A stretch of 64,000 bases of DNA from Gammaproteobacteria bacterium (GCA_014238615.1 JABAAT010000065.1:1-64000); one strand, 5' to 3'; counted from the first letter of the stretch, positions 18,619 through 30,194 are shown. The notes: generated from the sequence alone by a model not told the origin. A program made the numbers and translations.

Positions 18619-19017
18619 TCAGGCCACCAGGCAGATCACTTCGCCGCCGACCCCCCGGGTCCGCGCTTCACGATCGGTCAGCAGGCCGAGGGAAGTAGAA
18701 ATGACAGCAACGCCCAAACCCCTGCGCACCCGGGGCAGCTCGCCGCGCCCACGGTAGATGCGGCGCGAGGGTTTGCTGACCCGCCGCAGGCTCTGGATCA
18801 CCGGGCGCCCCTCGTGGTATTTAAGGAAGAGCAACAATTCGGGATGACCTTTCGGCCCGGTCTCACTGCGGAAATCCGTGATATAACCTTCCTGCTTCAG
18901 GATCGCGGCGATGCCGCTCTTGCCGCGCGAGGCAGGCATACGCACCTCCGCCTTGCCCACGGCCAAGGCGTTTCGAATCCTGCATAACATGTCGGAAATC
19001 GGGTCTTGTATGTTCAT
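18619..19017 (-). CDS. rpsH: 30S ribosomal protein S8
   Basis: S8 binds the central domain of 16S rRNA and in enterics represses the spc operon. It begins MNIQDPISDMLCRIRNA and ends in GLGVAVISTS.G.LTDREAR..GVGGEVIC. 132 residues, matching the family; in-frame codons upstream are not conserved. Confidence 0.96.
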   Translation of the reverse strand: MNIQDPISDMLCRIRNALAVGKAEVRMPASRGKSGIAAILKQEGYITDFRSETGPKGHPELLLFLKYHEGRPVIQSLRRVSKPSRRIYRGRGELPRVRRGLGVAVISTSLGLLTDREARTRGVGGEVICLVA

Positions 19018-19051
19018 GGTGTCTTCGTGGTGAACGACGGGTCCCCGTACC

Positions 19052-19357
19052 TCACCAACTCGCTTTGACCAGGCCCGGGATCTCTCCGCGCATGGCAATC
19101 TCACGCAGCTTATTGCGGGATAAACCGAATTTACGGTAGTAGCCGTGCGGGCGGCCGGTAATGAAGCAACGATTACGCAAACGCACGGGGCTGGAATCGC
19201 GCGGCAGCTTGTTCAAGCGCAGGCGGGCCTCGGCCCGTTGCGGCTCCTCCAGAGACGAATCCCTGCTGATGCGGAGCAACTCCCGGCGCCGCTCCTGGTA
19301 TTTGCGCACCAGGTTGCGGCGTTTCATATCCCTATTGATAACGGACTTCTTTGCCAT
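19052..19357 (-). CDS. rpsN: 30S ribosomal protein S14
   Basis: 101 residues, the long zinc-free form of S14: MAKKSVI.RD.KR..LV.KY..RR.EL, and [36 protein letters not shown]. Three bases after rplE. Confidence 0.96.
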   Translation of the reverse strand: MAKKSVINRDMKRRNLVRKYQERRRELLRISRDSSLEEPQRAEARLRLNKLPRDSSPVRLRNRCFITGRPHGYYRKFGLSRNKLREIAMRGEIPGLVKASW

Positions 19358-19360
19358 ATC

Positions 19361-19912
19361 CTACTCCCCCCGCGCGCCGCGCAGGGGAAAATTCAGCGCC
19401 ACCAACAAGGCCCTGGCCTCTTCATCGCCGGAAGTACTGGTCGTGATACAGATATCCAGACCGAACAGGGTGCTGGCGCTATCATAGTCGATCTCCGAAA
19501 AAACGATGTGCTCCTGGATACCCAGGTTGTAGTTGCCGCGTCCGTCAAAGGCGTTTTCGCTCAAGCCGCGGAAATCACGAATGCGCGGCAGGGTGATGCT
19601 GACCAGGCGATCCAGGAATTCATACATGCGGCGGCCGCGTAACGTCACCTTGCAGCCTACCGGCCAGCCGGCGCGCACTTTGAAGTTTGACACCGATTTG
19701 CGCGCCCGGGTCAGCACCGGGCGCTGGCCGGCGATCAAGCCCAGATCGTGCATGGCGCCATCCAGCAGCTTCCTGTCGGACACCGCCCGGCCCAGGCCGA
19801 CGTTCAGGGTCACCTTCAATACACGCGGCGCCTGCATCACGGAGTGATAACCGAAGCGCCGCACCAGGGCCGGCAAGACTTTCCCGCGATAACGTTCCAG
19901 CATACGTGGCAT
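19361..19912 (-). CDS. rplE: 50S ribosomal protein L5
   Basis: L5 binds 5S rRNA and contacts P-site tRNA. Landmarks are [45 protein letters not shown], and GNYNLGI.EH.VF.EIDYD. 183 residues, normal length. Confidence 0.96.
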   Translation of the reverse strand: MPRMLERYRGKVLPALVRRFGYHSVMQAPRVLKVTLNVGLGRAVSDRKLLDGAMHDLGLIAGQRPVLTRARKSVSNFKVRAGWPVGCKVTLRGRRMYEFLDRLVSITLPRIRDFRGLSENAFDGRGNYNLGIQEHIVFSEIDYDSASTLFGLDICITTSTSGDEEARALLVALNFPLRGARGE

Positions 19913-19915
19913 GCC

Positions 19916-20257
19916 TTATCCCCCCACGAGATCCAGGGCTTCGCCGTTGGACTTGAAACAGCGGACTTTAGAACCGTCCTCCAGGTGGCGCAGGCCCACC
20001 CGATCGGGCTTTCCCGTGACCGGGTTGTAGATCGCCACGTTGGAAACATGCAGGGAGGCTTCACGCTCAATGATACCTCCCGGCTCGTTCTGGTTTGGAT
20101 TCGGCTTGGTATGGCGTTTCACCAGGTTCACACCTTCCACCACTACCCGATCCTGATCCCGGACGCGCCCCGGGTGGAACCGCAGCACGCGGCCGCGCTG
20201 ACCCTTGTGGCGGCCGACCTGCACAACCACTTCGTCGCCCTTGCGAATCTTACGCAT
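19916..20257 (-). CDS. rplX: 50S ribosomal protein L24
   Basis: An assembly initiator of the 50S subunit. It opens [22 protein letters not shown] with a KOW motif, then [34 protein letters not shown]. An extra ATG precedes this one; either gives about 113 residues. Confidence 0.96.
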   Translation of the reverse strand: MRKIRKGDEVVVQVGRHKGQRGRVLRFHPGRVRDQDRVVVEGVNLVKRHTKPNPNQNEPGGIIEREASLHVSNVAIYNPVTGKPDRVGLRHLEDGSKVRCFKSNGEALDLVGG

Positions 20258-20266
20258 CATCCTGTC

Positions 20267-20635
20267 CTAGAGCACTTCCGGCGCCAGGGAAATAATGCGC
20301 ATGAAACGCTCGGTGCGCAGTTCGCGCGTCACGGGGCCGAAGATGCGTGTCCCCACGGGCTGCAACTGGCTGTTTAACAACACCGCGGCATTGTGATCAA
20401 AGCGGATCAAAGAGCCGTCCGGACGCCGGACACCACTACGGGTGCGCACCACCAGGGCGCTGTAAACTTCACCTTTCTTCACCCGGCCGCGCGGAATCGC
20501 CTCCTTGACGCTGATTTTGATCAGATCACCGATGCCGGCGTAGCGGCGCTTGGAGCCGCGCAGCACCTTGATGCACATCAGGCGCCGGGCGCCGCTGTTG
20601 TCCGCGGCCTGCAGCATGGTTTGCATCTGGATCAT
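20267..20635 (-). CDS. rplN: 50S ribosomal protein L14
   Basis: L14 forms an intersubunit bridge. It opens [18 protein letters not shown] and contains [26 protein letters not shown]. 122 residues, the standard length. Overlaps the rpsQ stop by four bases. Confidence 0.97.
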   Translation of the reverse strand: MIQMQTMLQAADNSGARRLMCIKVLRGSKRRYAGIGDLIKISVKEAIPRGRVKKGEVYSALVVRTRSGVRRPDGSLIRFDHNAAVLLNSQLQPVGTRIFGPVTRELRTERFMRIISLAPEVL

Positions 20636-20955
20636 ACGGATTCCTTTTTTCGCGGGAGTTCCTCGGTCACGCGCTCGGCGCGGGTGACCACTTGCCGCAG
20701 GCGCCAGGCCTTGTGCCTGGACAACGGCCGCGAGGGCTCCATCTCGACCACATCGCCAACCCGACAGGTGTTCTCCTCGTCATGCACCAGCAGGCAAGTG
20801 GAGCGGGTCAGGTACTTGCCGTACAGGGGATGGCGCACCTGTCGATCCACCTTGACACGGATCGTCTTATTCATGCGGTCGCCGATCACGGTTCCGAGGA
20901 GGGCCTTCTTTTTGGCCTGCTTCGGGGTCTGCTCCTGGGTTTTCTGTTCAGGCAT
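20632..20955 (-). CDS. rpsQ: 30S ribosomal protein S17
   Basis: S17 is an early 16S rRNA binder. The core [28 protein letters not shown] lies in pieces through the middle, and [12 protein letters not shown] follows. It has about 20 extra polar residues at the N-terminus ([17 protein letters not shown]) compared with short S17s. Overlaps rpmC by eight bases. Confidence 0.95.
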   Translation of the reverse strand: MPEQKTQEQTPKQAKKKALLGTVIGDRMNKTIRVKVDRQVRHPLYGKYLTRSTCLLVHDEENTCRVGDVVEMEPSRPLSRHKAWRLRQVVTRAERVTEELPRKKESV

Positions 20956-21169
20956 GGGTTTCGCGGACCTCCACCGATGCGCCGCGCTGCTCACGCAGCA
21001 CGGTCTTGACCCGGGAGATGGTGCGACGCACACGCCGCAGTTCGCTGGTCTTGGTCAACTGCTCCATGCAGCGCTGCATGCGCAGGTTGAACTGCTCGCG
21101 GCGCAATTCCAGCAGCAGCTTGACCAGTTCCTCCCGGGACTGGGCGCGCAATTCAACCGCGGTCTTCAC
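20948..21169 (-). CDS. rpmC: 50S ribosomal protein L29
   Basis: 73 residues, helical hairpin of L29: [24 protein letters not shown].....[16 protein letters not shown]29 sits at the tunnel exit near the signal-recognition docking site. Overlaps the rplP stop by four bases. Confidence 0.95.
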   Translation of the reverse strand: MKTAVELRAQSREELVKLLLELRREQFNLRMQRCMEQLTKTSELRRVRRTISRVKTVLREQRGASVEVRETHA

Positions 21170-21579
21170 ATCAACACCCGCTTAATGAAATCGGTGCGCA
21201 CCGAGAGTTTCACGGCGCCGCGCCGGAAGGCTTCACGCGCCAGTTCCAGGGGCACACCCTCGATCTCATACAACACGCGGCCCGGCTTCACGATCGCCGC
21301 CCAGTGATCCACATCGCTCTTGCCTTTGCCCATGCGTATTTCAATCGGCCGCCGGGGCACCGGGTAGTCGGGGAAAACCCGCACCCAGATTTTACCGGTG
21401 CGCCGTACATGACGCGTGATGGCGCGCCGCGCGGCCTCGATCTGGCGGGCGCTGACACGGCCGCGGGAGCAGGCGCGCAGACCGTATTCGCCAAAACTGA
21501 CCCGGTTGCCCACGTGCGCGAGCCCCCGGTTGCGGCCCTTCTGCCGGTGGCGGTACTTGGTGCGTTTGGGTTGCAGCAT
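21166..21579 (-). CDS. rplP: 50S ribosomal protein L16
   Basis: L16 helps shape the A site of the peptidyl transferase centre. It begins [21 protein letters not shown] and has [23 protein letters not shown].. and RMGKGK.....WAA.VKPGR. 137 residues, normal length. Confidence 0.97.
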   Translation of the reverse strand: MLQPKRTKYRHRQKGRNRGLAHVGNRVSFGEYGLRACSRGRVSARQIEAARRAITRHVRRTGKIWVRVFPDYPVPRRPIEIRMGKGKSDVDHWAAIVKPGRVLYEIEGVPLELAREAFRRGAVKLSVRTDFIKRVLM

Positions 21580-21597
21580 GGATGTCTTTCCCGACGC

Positions 21598-22317
21598 CTA
21601 TTTCTCAGGCGAAGCAGGCGCTGGGGACACGGTCGCCGGGGACGCCTCCGGAGCTTCAGCAGAGACCGCTGCGGGCTTCTGCGGGGGATCCTGCTTGACT
21701 TCGCCCTTGAAGATCCAGACTTTGACCCCGATGACTCCATAGGTGGTATGGGCCTCGGCCAGGCCGTAGTCAATATCGGCGCGCAGGGTATGCAGGGGCA
21801 CGCGCCCCTCCCGCGTGCATTCGGAGCGCGCAATCTCCATGCCGTTGAGACGGCCGCTGACATTAATTTTCACACCCTCGGCGCCGAAGCGCATGATATT
21901 CGTCACCGCCCGCTTCATGGCCCGGCGGAACATGATGCGACGCTCGATCTGCTGGGCCACGTTCTCGGCCATCAGCTGCGCGTCTAACTCCGGCTTGCGA
22001 ATCTCCTCCACGTTGATGGTGACCTCGGCGCCCATGATGGCGGCGACTTCACGGCGCAGACGTTCAATGTCCTCACCTTTTTTACCGATCACAATACCGG
22101 GCCGCGAGCTGTAGATCACAATGCGCGCGTTGTTCGTGGGACGCTCAATCAGCACGCGGCTGACGGAGGCGTTGCGCAGGCGTTTGCGCAGGTGCTCGCG
22201 CACCTTGAGATCAGTGTGCAGGTATTCAGCATAGCGGGGCGTCGAAACGTACCACTTGGAAGACCAAGTCTTAATGATGCCCAGACGCATCCCGATGGGA
22301 TGTACTTTTTGACCCAC
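21598..22317 (-). CDS. rpsC: 30S ribosomal protein S3
   Basis: S3 lines the mRNA entry channel. It opens [16 protein letters not shown], carries the KH domain with [13 protein letters not shown], and ends the conserved part with [16 protein letters not shown] tail of about 25 residues rich in Pro, Ala and Ser follows, another low-complexity extension in this cluster. Confidence 0.97.
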   Translation of the reverse strand: MGQKVHPIGMRLGIIKTWSSKWYVSTPRYAEYLHTDLKVREHLRKRLRNASVSRVLIERPTNNARIVIYSSRPGIVIGKKGEDIERLRREVAAIMGAEVTINVEEIRKPELDAQLMAENVAQQIERRIMFRRAMKRAVTNIMRFGAEGVKINVSGRLNGMEIARSECTREGRVPLHTLRADIDYGLAEAHTTYGVIGVKVWIFKGEVKQDPPQKPAAVSAEAPEASPATVSPAPASPEK

Positions 22318-22329
22318 GCTGTCCGCTCC

Positions 22330-22668
22330 TCAATGTTCCTCGACCACTTCCACGATGATGTGGCTGGTCGGCTTGCGTATCTGATCGGCCCGCCCCCGGG
22401 CGCGCGGCAGCATGCGTTTCATAACCGGGCCCTGATCCACCCGCACCGCGGCGATGCGCAGCAGGTCGACGTCGGCACCGTGATTCTGCTCAGCATTGGC
22501 CACCGCGGAGTCCAACACCTTGCCCAGCACGCCAGCCGCCTTCAAGTCGCTGAAGCGCAGTTGCTCGGAAGCGCGCGCCACGCTCAAACCGCGGATAGAA
22601 TCGGCTACAAGCCGAGCCTTGCGCGGCGAAATGCGAGCATAACGCAACCTGGCAACGATGTTCGCCAT
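22330..22668 (-). CDS. rplV: 50S ribosomal protein L22
   Basis: L22 extends a hairpin into the exit tunnel. The pattern [22 protein letters not shown] and [17 protein letters not shown].....[14 protein letters not shown] is complete. Two adjacent ATGs; the second is used here. Confidence 0.96.
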   Translation of the reverse strand: MANIVARLRYARISPRKARLVADSIRGLSVARASEQLRFSDLKAAGVLGKVLDSAVANAEQNHGADVDLLRIAAVRVDQGPVMKRMLPRARGRADQIRKPTSHIIVEVVEEH

Positions 22669-22683
22669 CATCCGGTCCCGCTC

Positions 22684-22956
22684 TCAGGAAGTCTTCCGGT
22701 CGCCGGCATGGCTTTTGAAGACGCGGGTGGGCGCAAACTCACCGAGCTTGTGGCCTACCATGTTTTCAGAGATATAAATCGGCACATGCTGGCGGCCGTT
22801 ATGCACGGCCATGGTCAGACCCACCATGTCCGGCACCACCATGGAACGCCTGGACCAGGTCTTGATCGGCTTCCGATCCCCTTGGCGACGCGCCTTCTCC
22901 ACTTTCTGCAGAAGGTGGTGATCGATAAAGGGGCCTTTCTTCAGGGAACGAGGCAT
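22684..22956 (-). CDS. rpsS: 30S ribosomal protein S19
   Basis: 90 residues starting [20 protein letters not shown], with [44 protein letters not shown]19 works with S13 at the head of the 30S. The frame is open far upstream but conservation begins at this ATG. Confidence 0.97.
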   Translation of the reverse strand: MPRSLKKGPFIDHHLLQKVEKARRQGDRKPIKTWSRRSMVVPDMVGLTMAVHNGRQHVPIYISENMVGHKLGEFAPTRVFKSHAGDRKTS

Positions 22957-23000
22957 GATCCGGTGATTCCTGTCAATTGCTGGCGCGCCCGGCGGGCAAT

Positions 23001-23828
23001 TCAGCTCTTGCGCCGGCGCACGATGAGACGGTCGGTACGCGATTTGCGGCGGGTCCGGTATCCCTTGGTCGGTACTCCCCAGGGACTCACCGGATGCCGC
23101 CCGCCGGAGGTTCGGCCTTCGCCGCCGCCATGCGGATGATCCACCGGGTTCATGACGACACCGCGCACGGTGGGCCGCACCCCGCGCCAACGCCGGGCGC
23201 CCGCCTTGCCCAGGGAACGCAGGTTGTGTTCCGCATTGGATACGGAGCCTATCACGGCCCGGCACTCCACCGGGAAACGACGGATCTCACTGGAACGCAT
23301 GCGCAGTAAAGCATAGCGGTTTTCGCGAGCGATGAGTTGTACCCCGGTGCCCGCACTGCGGGCGAACTGCGCTCCCTTGCCGGGCCGGCCTTCCACGCAG
23401 TGGACCACGGTGCCCAGGGGGATATTCTGCAGGGGCAGGCAATTGCCGGGTTGCTGCACCGGGGCGTCCACACCGGACAGCAGTTGATCTCCGGGACGCA
23501 CTCCTTCGGGGCTGATGATATAACTCCGTGCACCGTCCAGGTAAACCAGCAAAGCAATGTGGGCCGAGCGGTTCGGATCATATTCAATACGCTCCACACG
23601 CGCCGGGATCCCGTCCTTGCCACGCTTGAAATCAAGCTCCCGGTAACGCCGCCTGGCACCTCCACCCCGATGCCGCACGGTAATGCGGCCGCGGTTGTTC
23701 CGCCCGGAAATGCGCTTCTTCGGACGCAGCAAGGGCGCGTACGGATCGCCCTTGTGCAGCGTCGGATGCTTGACGCGCACCACACCACGCATGCCCGGCG
23801 AGGTCGGTTTGGGTTTGTGCAGCGTCAC
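23001..23828 (-). CDS. rplB: 50S ribosomal protein L2
   Basis: L2 is needed for peptidyl transferase assembly. It contains [17 protein letters not shown]-type sequence, PLRNIPLGT-like [26 protein letters not shown], and the C-terminal [18 protein letters not shown] with the essential His. 275 residues, normal length. Confidence 0.97.
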   Translation of the reverse strand: MTLHKPKPTSPGMRGVVRVKHPTLHKGDPYAPLLRPKKRISGRNNRGRITVRHRGGGARRRYRELDFKRGKDGIPARVERIEYDPNRSAHIALLVYLDGARSYIISPEGVRPGDQLLSGVDAPVQQPGNCLPLQNIPLGTVVHCVEGRPGKGAQFARSAGTGVQLIARENRYALLRMRSSEIRRFPVECRAVIGSVSNAEHNLRSLGKAGARRWRGVRPTVRGVVMNPVDHPHGGGEGRTSGGRHPVSPWGVPTKGYRTRRKSRTDRLIVRRRKS

Positions 23829-23858
23829 GTTAGCTGGCTCCTTACGTCTTGCCTGGTT

Positions 23859-23894
23859 ATGCGATGTGTCATGCGATGTGTCATGCGATGTTTG
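23859..23894 (-). repeat. 12-bp triplicate between rplW and rplB
   Basis: ATGCGATGTGTC occurs at 23859-23870 and 23871-23882, followed by a third copy with a changed end at 23883-23894. It fills much of the 83-bp rplW-rplB spacer, the largest gap inside the ribosomal cluster. Confidence 0.9.
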
Positions 23895-23911
23895 AGGAAA
23901 AGCGCGCAGCG

Positions 23912-24220
23912 CTAGTGGGCACCCACCAGGTCGATCTTGAAACCGGGCTGCAGCTGCACGTAGGCTTTCTTCCAGTCCGGGGTGCGGCCGGCGCGCCCTT
24001 TGAAAACACGTCGCTTGCCATGCATGCTGCAGACCCGCACGTGTTCCACCCGCACCTCGAAAAAATATTCCACGGCGCGCCGGATATCAGGCTTGGTGGC
24101 GCTCTTCCGCACCCGGAACGCATACTGCCGCCGCGACTGTTCCGCCTGGCGCGTCGTCTTCTCCGTGACGATGGGTGCGAGCAGCAACCCGGCCAGGGCT
24201 TCGTTGCTCAGGCGAGCCAT
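23912..24220 (-). CDS. rplW: 50S ribosomal protein L23
   Basis: L23 lies at the tunnel exit and docks trigger factor and SRP. It reads [25 protein letters not shown] in segments and ..[17 protein letters not shown]. 102 residues. Overlaps the rplD end by 13 bases. Confidence 0.95.
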   Translation of the reverse strand: MARLSNEALAGLLLAPIVTEKTTRQAEQSRRQYAFRVRKSATKPDIRRAVEYFFEVRVEHVRVCSMHGKRRVFKGRAGRTPDWKKAYVQLQPGFKIDLVGAH

Positions 24221-24828
24221 GTCTGCACCCTCTCCAACGCCCCCAGCTCCAGAACCGCGCGCTCGTGGGCCACCAGTTCATAAGGGTTCAACGCGTCGCA
24301 GTCCATAAGATCCACGTTCGGCAAATTGCGTACGGCAAGGCGGAAGTTCTGATCCACCTCCGCCTGCACAAAGATCGAGCCGGCCCCCCAGCCGGAGGCT
24401 TCCAACAAACGCCGGGCATCGCGGGTCCGATGCGTCTCCATGCGCAGATGCGCCACCAGTTCCAGGCGCTCCTGGCGCAACAACTCCGAGAAGATACCGC
24501 GCAGGGCGCCTCGATACATCTTGCGATTGATTTTCTGCGCGTAGTCGCGCGGCTTCGCGGCGAAAGTCACGCCACCGCCCCGCCACAGGGGGCTGCGGAT
24601 GCTGCCGGCGCGCGCGCGCCCCGTACGCTTCTGGCGCCATGGCTTGGCACCGCCGCCGCGCGCCTCGCCGCGGCTGCGTTGCGCACTGGTGCCGCGTCGT
24701 CGCCGCGACAGGCAGGCGACCACCACCTGGTGCACCAGGGTTTCGTTATAAGCAACACCAAAAATCTCCTCCCGCAACTCCGCCTGCCCGTTCGTGCCGC
24801 CTCCCCAAACCTTGATTGGAACCTGCAT
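24208..24828 (-). CDS. rplD: 50S ribosomal protein L4
   Basis: L4 reaches into the exit tunnel and in E. coli represses the S10 operon. Contains RRRRGTSAQRSRGEARGGG, KPWRQKRTGRARAGSIRSP and WRGGGVTFA. It starts MQVPIKVWGG at the ATG at 24828; 206 residues, close to the family norm. Confidence 0.96.
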   Translation of the reverse strand: MQVPIKVWGGGTNGQAELREEIFGVAYNETLVHQVVVACLSRRRRGTSAQRSRGEARGGGAKPWRQKRTGRARAGSIRSPLWRGGGVTFAAKPRDYAQKINRKMYRGALRGIFSELLRQERLELVAHLRMETHRTRDARRLLEASGWGAGSIFVQAEVDQNFRLAVRNLPNVDLMDCDALNPYELVAHERAVLELGALERVQTWLA

Positions 24829-24839
24829 GTCCAGCCCCC

Positions 24840-25511
24840 TTAAGTACCCGTGGGCGCCGACGGGCGCGGCGCTTTCACCGCCGGCCGAATCACCAGGCGG
24901 CTGTTGTGGCAACCCGGCACCGAACCCCGGATGAGCAGCAAATTACGCTCGACATCCACGCGCACAACACGCAGGTTCTGCTGTGTGCGCCGGGCGCCGC
25001 CCAGGCGTCCTGCCATGCGCTTGCCCTTGAAGACCCGTCCCGGATCCTGGCAATGCCCGATAGAGCCGGCGGAGCGGTGTGACAGGGAAGCACCGTGGCT
25101 GGCATTGCCGCTACTGAAATGATGGCGCTTGATCACACCGGCGAAACCCTTGCCAATAGAGATACCGGTGACATCCACCATCTGGTCCTTGCTGAACAGG
25201 CTCACGTTCAACTCCCGGCCCGGGGCCAGCTTAGCGGCAGCGACCTCCCCCTCGCTCAGGCGAAATTCCAACAACCCATCGCCGGGGCCGACCTCAGCCT
25301 TGGCGTAGATGCCGGCCCGGGGGCGCCTGATGCGATCGGCGCGCCGACTGCCCCAGGTCACCTGCGCGGCGTGGTAACCGTCTCCCGCCACACGCTTCAC
25401 CTGGGTCACGCGGTTCGGTAACACCTCCACCACGGTGACCGGCAGCGATTCACCCTCCGCGGTGAAAACCCGGCTCATGCCGCGCTTGTAACCAACCAGT
25501 CCCAGGCTCAT
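24840..25511 (-). CDS. rplC: 50S ribosomal protein L3
   Basis: L3 contacts the peptidyl transferase centre. It opens [26 protein letters not shown] and has the signature [24 protein letters not shown], with Gln in the position methylated by PrmB nearby. 223 residues. Confidence 0.96.
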   Translation of the reverse strand: MSLGLVGYKRGMSRVFTAEGESLPVTVVEVLPNRVTQVKRVAGDGYHAAQVTWGSRRADRIRRPRAGIYAKAEVGPGDGLLEFRLSEGEVAAAKLAPGRELNVSLFSKDQMVDVTGISIGKGFAGVIKRHHFSSGNASHGASLSHRSAGSIGHCQDPGRVFKGKRMAGRLGGARRTQQNLRVVRVDVERNLLLIRGSVPGCHNSRLVIRPAVKAPRPSAPTGT

Positions 25512-25554
25512 GGGGAACCTCTCATGGCGCTAATGTCTCTCATGGAAAGGGCTC

Positions 25555-25890
25555 TTATTCCGCCGCATTGGAGTCATGACCCAGGACGATCTTGACATCC
25601 ACACCGGCCGCCAACTCCAAACGCTTCAGGGCGTCCACCGTCTTGCCGGTAGGATTCACGATGTCCAGAAGCCGCTTGTGTGTACGGATTTCGTACTGGT
25701 CGCGCGCGTCCTTGTTGACATGCGGTGAGATGAGCACGGTAAACCGCTCCTTCTTGGTCGGCAGGGGGATCGGCCCGCGCACATGGGCCCCGGAGCGCTT
25801 GGCGGTCGCCACGATCTCGCGCATGGACTGATCGATGAGCCTGTAGTCAAAAGACTTCAGACGAATGCGAATGACGGATTGAGCAACCAC
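25555..25890 (-). CDS. rpsJ: 30S ribosomal protein S10 (NusE)
   Basis: S10 is part of the 30S head and, as NusE, of transcription antitermination complexes. Core: [15 protein letters not shown]...IV.TAKR.GA...GPIPLPT. It starts at GTG (25890) with [11 protein letters not shown] and ends with a short acidic tail after GVDVKI. Confidence 0.96.
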   Translation of the reverse strand: MVAQSVIRIRLKSFDYRLIDQSMREIVATAKRSGAHVRGPIPLPTKKERFTVLISPHVNKDARDQYEIRTHKRLLDIVNPTGKTVDALKRLELAAGVDVKIVLGHDSNAAE

Positions 25891-25923
25891 ACGCTGACCC
25901 CTGGCCCGGTAACCCCGCGGCCC

Positions 25924-27114
25924 CTACGCCACGACCTTGGAAACCACCCCGGCTCCCACGGTGCGCCCACCCTCGCGAATCGCAAAGCGCAGGCCTTCCT
26001 CCATGGCCACCGGGGCGATCAACTCCACGGTCATTTCCACGTCATCCCCGGGCATCACCATTTCCGTGCCTTCCGGCAGCTGCACTTCCCCCGTCACATC
26101 CGTGGTGCGGAAGTAAAACTGCGGGCGGTAGCCCTTGAAAAAAGGCTTGTGGCGGCCGCCTTCATCCTTACTCAGGATATAGACCTTGGCTTCGAACCTG
26201 GTGTGCGGAGTCACTGAGCCGGGGTCGCACACGATCTGGCCGCGCTCCACGTCATCGCGCTTCGTGCCCCGCAGCAAAAGCCCCACGTTGTCACCCGCAA
26301 GACCCTCGTCCAGCAGCTTGCGGAACATCTCGACCCCCGTGCAGATGGTCTTCTGGGTCTCCCGCAGACCGACGATTTCAACCTCACCGCCGACCTTCAC
26401 CTTGCCCCGCTCCACCCGGCCCGTGACCACCGTGCCGCGGCCCGATATCGTGAACACGTCCTCAACCGGCATCAGGAAAGGCTGATCTATCGGGCGGTCC
26501 GGCACCGGAAAATAGCGATCCATCTCGGCGACCAGTTTCTCAATGGAAGGCACCCCCTGTTCCCCGGTGTCTCCCTCCATGGCCTTGAGCGCCGAACCGA
26601 TGACCACCGGGGTGTCATCCCCCGGGAATTCATACTTGGTCAACATTTCCCGTACATCCATTTCCACCAGTTCCAACAGCTCCTCATCATCCACGCGATC
26701 CGCCTTGTTCAGATACACGACGATATGCGGCACCCCCACCTGCCGGGCCAACAGGATGTGCTCGTGCGTCTGCGGCATCGGCCCCTCGGCCGCACTCACC
26801 ACCAGCACCGCGCCGTCCATCTGCGCTGCGCCCGTGATCATGTTTTTCACGTAGTCGGCGTGTCCCGGACAATCCACATGCGCATAATGGCGGTTCTCCG
26901 ATTCGTACTCGACATGGGCCGTGGCGATGGTAATGCCGCGTTCCCGCTCCTCCGGAGCCTTGTCGATCTGGTCGTAGGCGCAAAACTCCCCGCCGTAGCG
27001 TTCGGCCAGTATTTTTGTCAACGCCGCGGTCAACGTCGTCTTGCCATGGTCCACGTGACCAATCGTGCCCACATTGATGTGGGGCTTGTTACGCTCAAAC
27101 TTCGCCTTGGACAT
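25924..27114 (-). CDS. tuf: elongation factor Tu
   Basis: EF-Tu delivers aminoacyl-tRNA to the ribosome as a GTP complex. The G motifs are intact: [32 protein letters not shown] and NKADRVDD. 396 residues with all three domains, ending in [12 protein letters not shown]. Only one tuf copy is in the window; gammaproteobacteria often carry a second elsewhere. Confidence 0.98.
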   Translation of the reverse strand: MSKAKFERNKPHINVGTIGHVDHGKTTLTAALTKILAERYGGEFCAYDQIDKAPEERERGITIATAHVEYESENRHYAHVDCPGHADYVKNMITGAAQMDGAVLVVSAAEGPMPQTHEHILLARQVGVPHIVVYLNKADRVDDEELLELVEMDVREMLTKYEFPGDDTPVVIGSALKAMEGDTGEQGVPSIEKLVAEMDRYFPVPDRPIDQPFLMPVEDVFTISGRGTVVTGRVERGKVKVGGEVEIVGLRETQKTICTGVEMFRKLLDEGLAGDNVGLLLRGTKRDDVERGQIVCDPGSVTPHTRFEAKVYILSKDEGGRHKPFFKGYRPQFYFRTTDVTGEVQLPEGTEMVMPGDDVEMTVELIAPVAMEEGLRFAIREGGRTVGAGVVSKVVA

Positions 27115-27166
27115 GGTCGAAAATCCTCCTTAGCATTCCGTCGGGGCTGCCGACGGAGCGGATCTA

Positions 27167-29272
27167 TCAGTTCTTTCGGTTAATGATGGTCTCTGCCAGG
27201 TTACCGGGAACCACCTCGTACTTTGCAAATTCCATGGTGAATGTGGCCCGTCCCTGGGTGGCTGAGCGCAGGCCCTTGGCATACCCAAACATCTCGCCGA
27301 GGGGCACCTCGGCGCGGATGGCCTTGCCATTCGCGGGCGTATCTTCGGTACCGAGCAACATGCCGCGGCGGCGGCTCAAATCGCCGCTTACCGCGCCGAA
27401 GAAATCATCCGGGGTCACCACCTCAACCTTCATAATCGGTTCCAGGATCACCGGGTCAGCGCGCAGGGCGCCTTCCCTGAAGGCTTTTCCGGCCGCGATT
27501 GAAAAAGCCATTTCGCTGGAATCCACTTCATGGTATGAGCCGTCGTCAAGAGTCACCTTGATATCCACCACCGGGTAACCGGCCTGGATCCCCTGGCTCA
27601 TCTGCCCGCGCACGCCCTTCTCCACGGCCGGGATGTACTCGCGCGGCACCACGCCGCCGCTGATCTTGTTCTCAAACTGGTAGCCGCCCCCCGCCTGCAG
27701 CGGCTCCAGGCTCAGGCGCACGTGACCATACTGACCACGCCCACCGCTCTGCTTGATGTACTTACCCTCAAAGCGAGCGACGCTCCCACGGATGGTCTCG
27801 CGATAGGCCACCTGGGGCATTCCCACGCGCGCTTCCACCTTGAATTCACGCTTCATCCGATCCACGATGATTTCCAGATGCAGCTCGCCCATGCCGGAGA
27901 TGATGGTCTGCCCGGAATCGTCATCCACACGCACCCGGAAGGAGGGATCCTCCTGGGCCAGGCGCCCCAGGGCCATGCCCATCTTCTCTTGGTCACCCTT
28001 GGTCTTCGGCTCCACCGCCACCGACATGACCGGCTCCGGGAAATCCATGCGCTCCATGGTCACGATGCGCCCCGGGGAACACAGCGTATCCCCCGTGGCA
28101 ACGCTCTTAAAGCCGAGGGCGGCGGCGATATCACCAGCCCGCACCTCCTTGATCTCTTCGCGGCTCTTGGCGTGCATCTGCAGGATACGCCCAATGCGCT
28201 CACGCTTGCCCTTAGTCGAATTATAGAGCACGTCTCCGGAGTTCAGGCAGCCGGAATAGGCCCGAAAAAAAGTCAGCGTCCCGACGAACGGATCGGTGGC
28301 GATCTTAAAGGCCAGGGCCGCAAAAGGCTCGTCGTCCCTGGCCTTGACCTGTACCGGCTCGGCGCCCTCCTTTTCCGGCAACACCTCCATGGGCGGCACG
28401 TCCACCGGGGACGGCAGGTAGTCAACGACGGCGTCCAGTAATGCCTGAACGCCTTTGTTTTTGAAGGCCGAGCCGCACAGCACCGGCACCAGTTCGTTGG
28501 CCAGGGTACGGTGCCGCAGGCCCTCGAAAATCTGTACGGGCTCCAGGGTGCCGTGTTCCAGGTAATGCTCCATCAACGGCTCACTGGCCTCAGCCGCGGC
28601 TTCCACCATCAGCTCATGCAGGTGCTGGGATTCCTCGCGCAACTCCTCGGGAATCTCTTCCTCCTGGAACTCCGTGCCGAGGCTCTCCGAGTCCCAGCGC
28701 ACGGCGCGCAGATTCACCAGGTCAACGATGCCCTCGAAAGATTCCTCTTTACCGACCGGCAGCTGCACGGGAACCGCCAGGCTCCCCAGGCGCTCACCGA
28801 TCTGCTTTACCACGTTCATGAAGTCGGCGCCCGCCCGGTCCATCTTGTTGACGAAAGCGACACGCGGCACCCGGTAGCGGTTAGCCTGGCGCCAGACGGT
28901 TTCGGACTGCGGCTCCACGCCGCCGACGGCGCAGAACACCCCGATGGCCCCGTCCAGCACGCGCAGCGAGCGCTCCACTTCGATGGTGAAGTCAATGTGC
29001 CCGGGGGTATCGATGATGTTGATGCGGTGCTGGGGATACTGGCCGCGCATACCGTCCCAAAAGCAGGTGGTGGCGGCGGAAGTGATGGTGATACCCCGCT
29101 CCTGCTCCTGCTCCATCCAATCCATGACGGCGGCCCCGTCATGCACTTCCCCAATCTTGTGGGAAATGCCGGTGTAGTAGAGGACGCGTTCCGTTGTGGT
29201 CGTTTTTCCGGCGTCAATGTGCGCCATGATACCGATGTTTCGGTAGTGCTGAATGGGTGTGTGACGCGGCAT
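27167..29272 (-). CDS. fusA: elongation factor G
   Basis: EF-G drives translocation and, with RRF, ribosome recycling. 701 residues with G motifs [43 protein letters not shown] and [10 protein letters not shown], and domain [16 protein letters not shown], then LEPIM.VEV.TP. Standard position between rpsG and tuf. Confidence 0.98.
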   Translation of the reverse strand: MPRHTPIQHYRNIGIMAHIDAGKTTTTERVLYYTGISHKIGEVHDGAAVMDWMEQEQERGITITSAATTCFWDGMRGQYPQHRINIIDTPGHIDFTIEVERSLRVLDGAIGVFCAVGGVEPQSETVWRQANRYRVPRVAFVNKMDRAGADFMNVVKQIGERLGSLAVPVQLPVGKEESFEGIVDLVNLRAVRWDSESLGTEFQEEEIPEELREESQHLHELMVEAAAEASEPLMEHYLEHGTLEPVQIFEGLRHRTLANELVPVLCGSAFKNKGVQALLDAVVDYLPSPVDVPPMEVLPEKEGAEPVQVKARDDEPFAALAFKIATDPFVGTLTFFRAYSGCLNSGDVLYNSTKGKRERIGRILQMHAKSREEIKEVRAGDIAAALGFKSVATGDTLCSPGRIVTMERMDFPEPVMSVAVEPKTKGDQEKMGMALGRLAQEDPSFRVRVDDDSGQTIISGMGELHLEIIVDRMKREFKVEARVGMPQVAYRETIRGSVARFEGKYIKQSGGRGQYGHVRLSLEPLQAGGGYQFENKISGGVVPREYIPAVEKGVRGQMSQGIQAGYPVVDIKVTLDDGSYHEVDSSEMAFSIAAGKAFREGALRADPVILEPIMKVEVVTPDDFFGAVSGDLSRRRGMLLGTEDTPANGKAIRAEVPLGEMFGYAKGLRSATQGRATFTMEFAKYEVVPGNLAETIINRKN

Positions 29273-29311
29273 GACAGATCGATTCCCTGGGAGACGGCGG
29301 CTGAATGACGC

Positions 29312-29779
29312 CTACCAGCGGTAGTGAGAGAAGGCCCGGTTGGCCTCGGCCATGCTGTGGGTGCTTTCGCGCCGCTTGATGGCCTCGCCGGTTCCCCGCG
29401 CCGCATCCCGCAGTTCATCGGCCAGGCGCACCAGCATGCCCTTACCGGGCCGGCGCCGCGCCGCCTCCACCAGCCAGCGCATGGCCAGCGCGGAACTCCG
29501 GGAGCGACGCACGTCAATGGGGATTTGGTAGGTGGCGCCGCCGACCCGGCGCGACTTGACCTCCACCACCGGGCGCACGTTCTCCAGCGCCTTGCGGAAG
29601 GATTCCAGGGGATCCTCGCCGTCCGCGGCCATCCGATCCATGGCACCGTAGACAATGCCTTCGGCCACGGATTTCTTGCCGCCCCGCATGATGATATTGA
29701 TGAACTTGGATAACACGCGATCTCCATAGCGCGGCTCCGGGATCACCACGCGTTTTACAGTGACACGACGACGGGACAT
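29312..29779 (-). CDS. rpsG: 30S ribosomal protein S7
   Basis: S7 nucleates assembly of the 30S head. It opens [38 protein letters not shown] and has [28 protein letters not shown]. 155 residues. Confidence 0.97.
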   Translation of the reverse strand: MSRRRVTVKRVVIPEPRYGDRVLSKFINIIMRGGKKSVAEGIVYGAMDRMAADGEDPLESFRKALENVRPVVEVKSRRVGGATYQIPIDVRRSRSSALAMRWLVEAARRRPGKGMLVRLADELRDAARGTGEAIKRRESTHSMAEANRAFSHYRW

Positions 29780-29800
29780 CAGGCTGTGACCGTGACCGCG

Positions 29801-30172
29801 TCAGGAAGGGCGCTTGGCGCCGTACTTGGAACGGCCCTGGCGGCGTCCCTCAACGCCGACCGTATCCAGCGTGCCGCGCACCGTGTGATAACGCACGCCT
29901 GGCAGATCCTTGACCCGACCGCCGCGGATCAACACCACGGAGTGCTCCTGCAGATTATGGCCCTCACCACCGATGTAGGTGGTGACCTCGTAACCGCTGG
30001 TGAGCCGCACCCGGGCCACTTTACGCAGGGCGGAGTTCGGCTTCTTGGGGCTTACCGTGGAGACACGGGTACACACACCGCGCCGCTGGGGACACCCCTG
30101 CAGGGCCGGTACATTGCTTTTCCGCTGCCGCCGGCGGCGCGGCTTCCGAACCAATTGATTGATCGTGACCAT
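29801..30172 (-). CDS. rpsL: 30S ribosomal protein S12
   Basis: S12 governs decoding accuracy. It starts [12 protein letters not shown] and carries [21 protein letters not shown] in segments and [20 protein letters not shown]. The lysines that change in streptomycin resistance (the first in KKPN, and the one in GRVKDLPG) are wild type. 123 residues. It is the first gene of the 18.6-kb ribosomal cluster; the frame is open upstream but conservation begins at this ATG. Confidence 0.97.
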   Translation of the reverse strand: MVTINQLVRKPRRRRQRKSNVPALQGCPQRRGVCTRVSTVSPKKPNSALRKVARVRLTSGYEVTTYIGGEGHNLQEHSVVLIRGGRVKDLPGVRYHTVRGTLDTVGVEGRRQGRSKYGAKRPS

Positions 30173-30194
30173 ATTTTCCGTACTATTTTCCGTA
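30171..30194 (-). repeat. rpsL: 12-bp tandem duplication at the rpsL start
   Basis: On the coding strand GTACGGAAAATA occurs twice in direct succession and the final A is the first base of the rpsL ATG. The duplication therefore doubles the weak GGA ribosome-binding element. Just upstream ATGTACGGAAAATAG forms a four-codon open frame ending inside the repeat. Confidence 0.85.
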
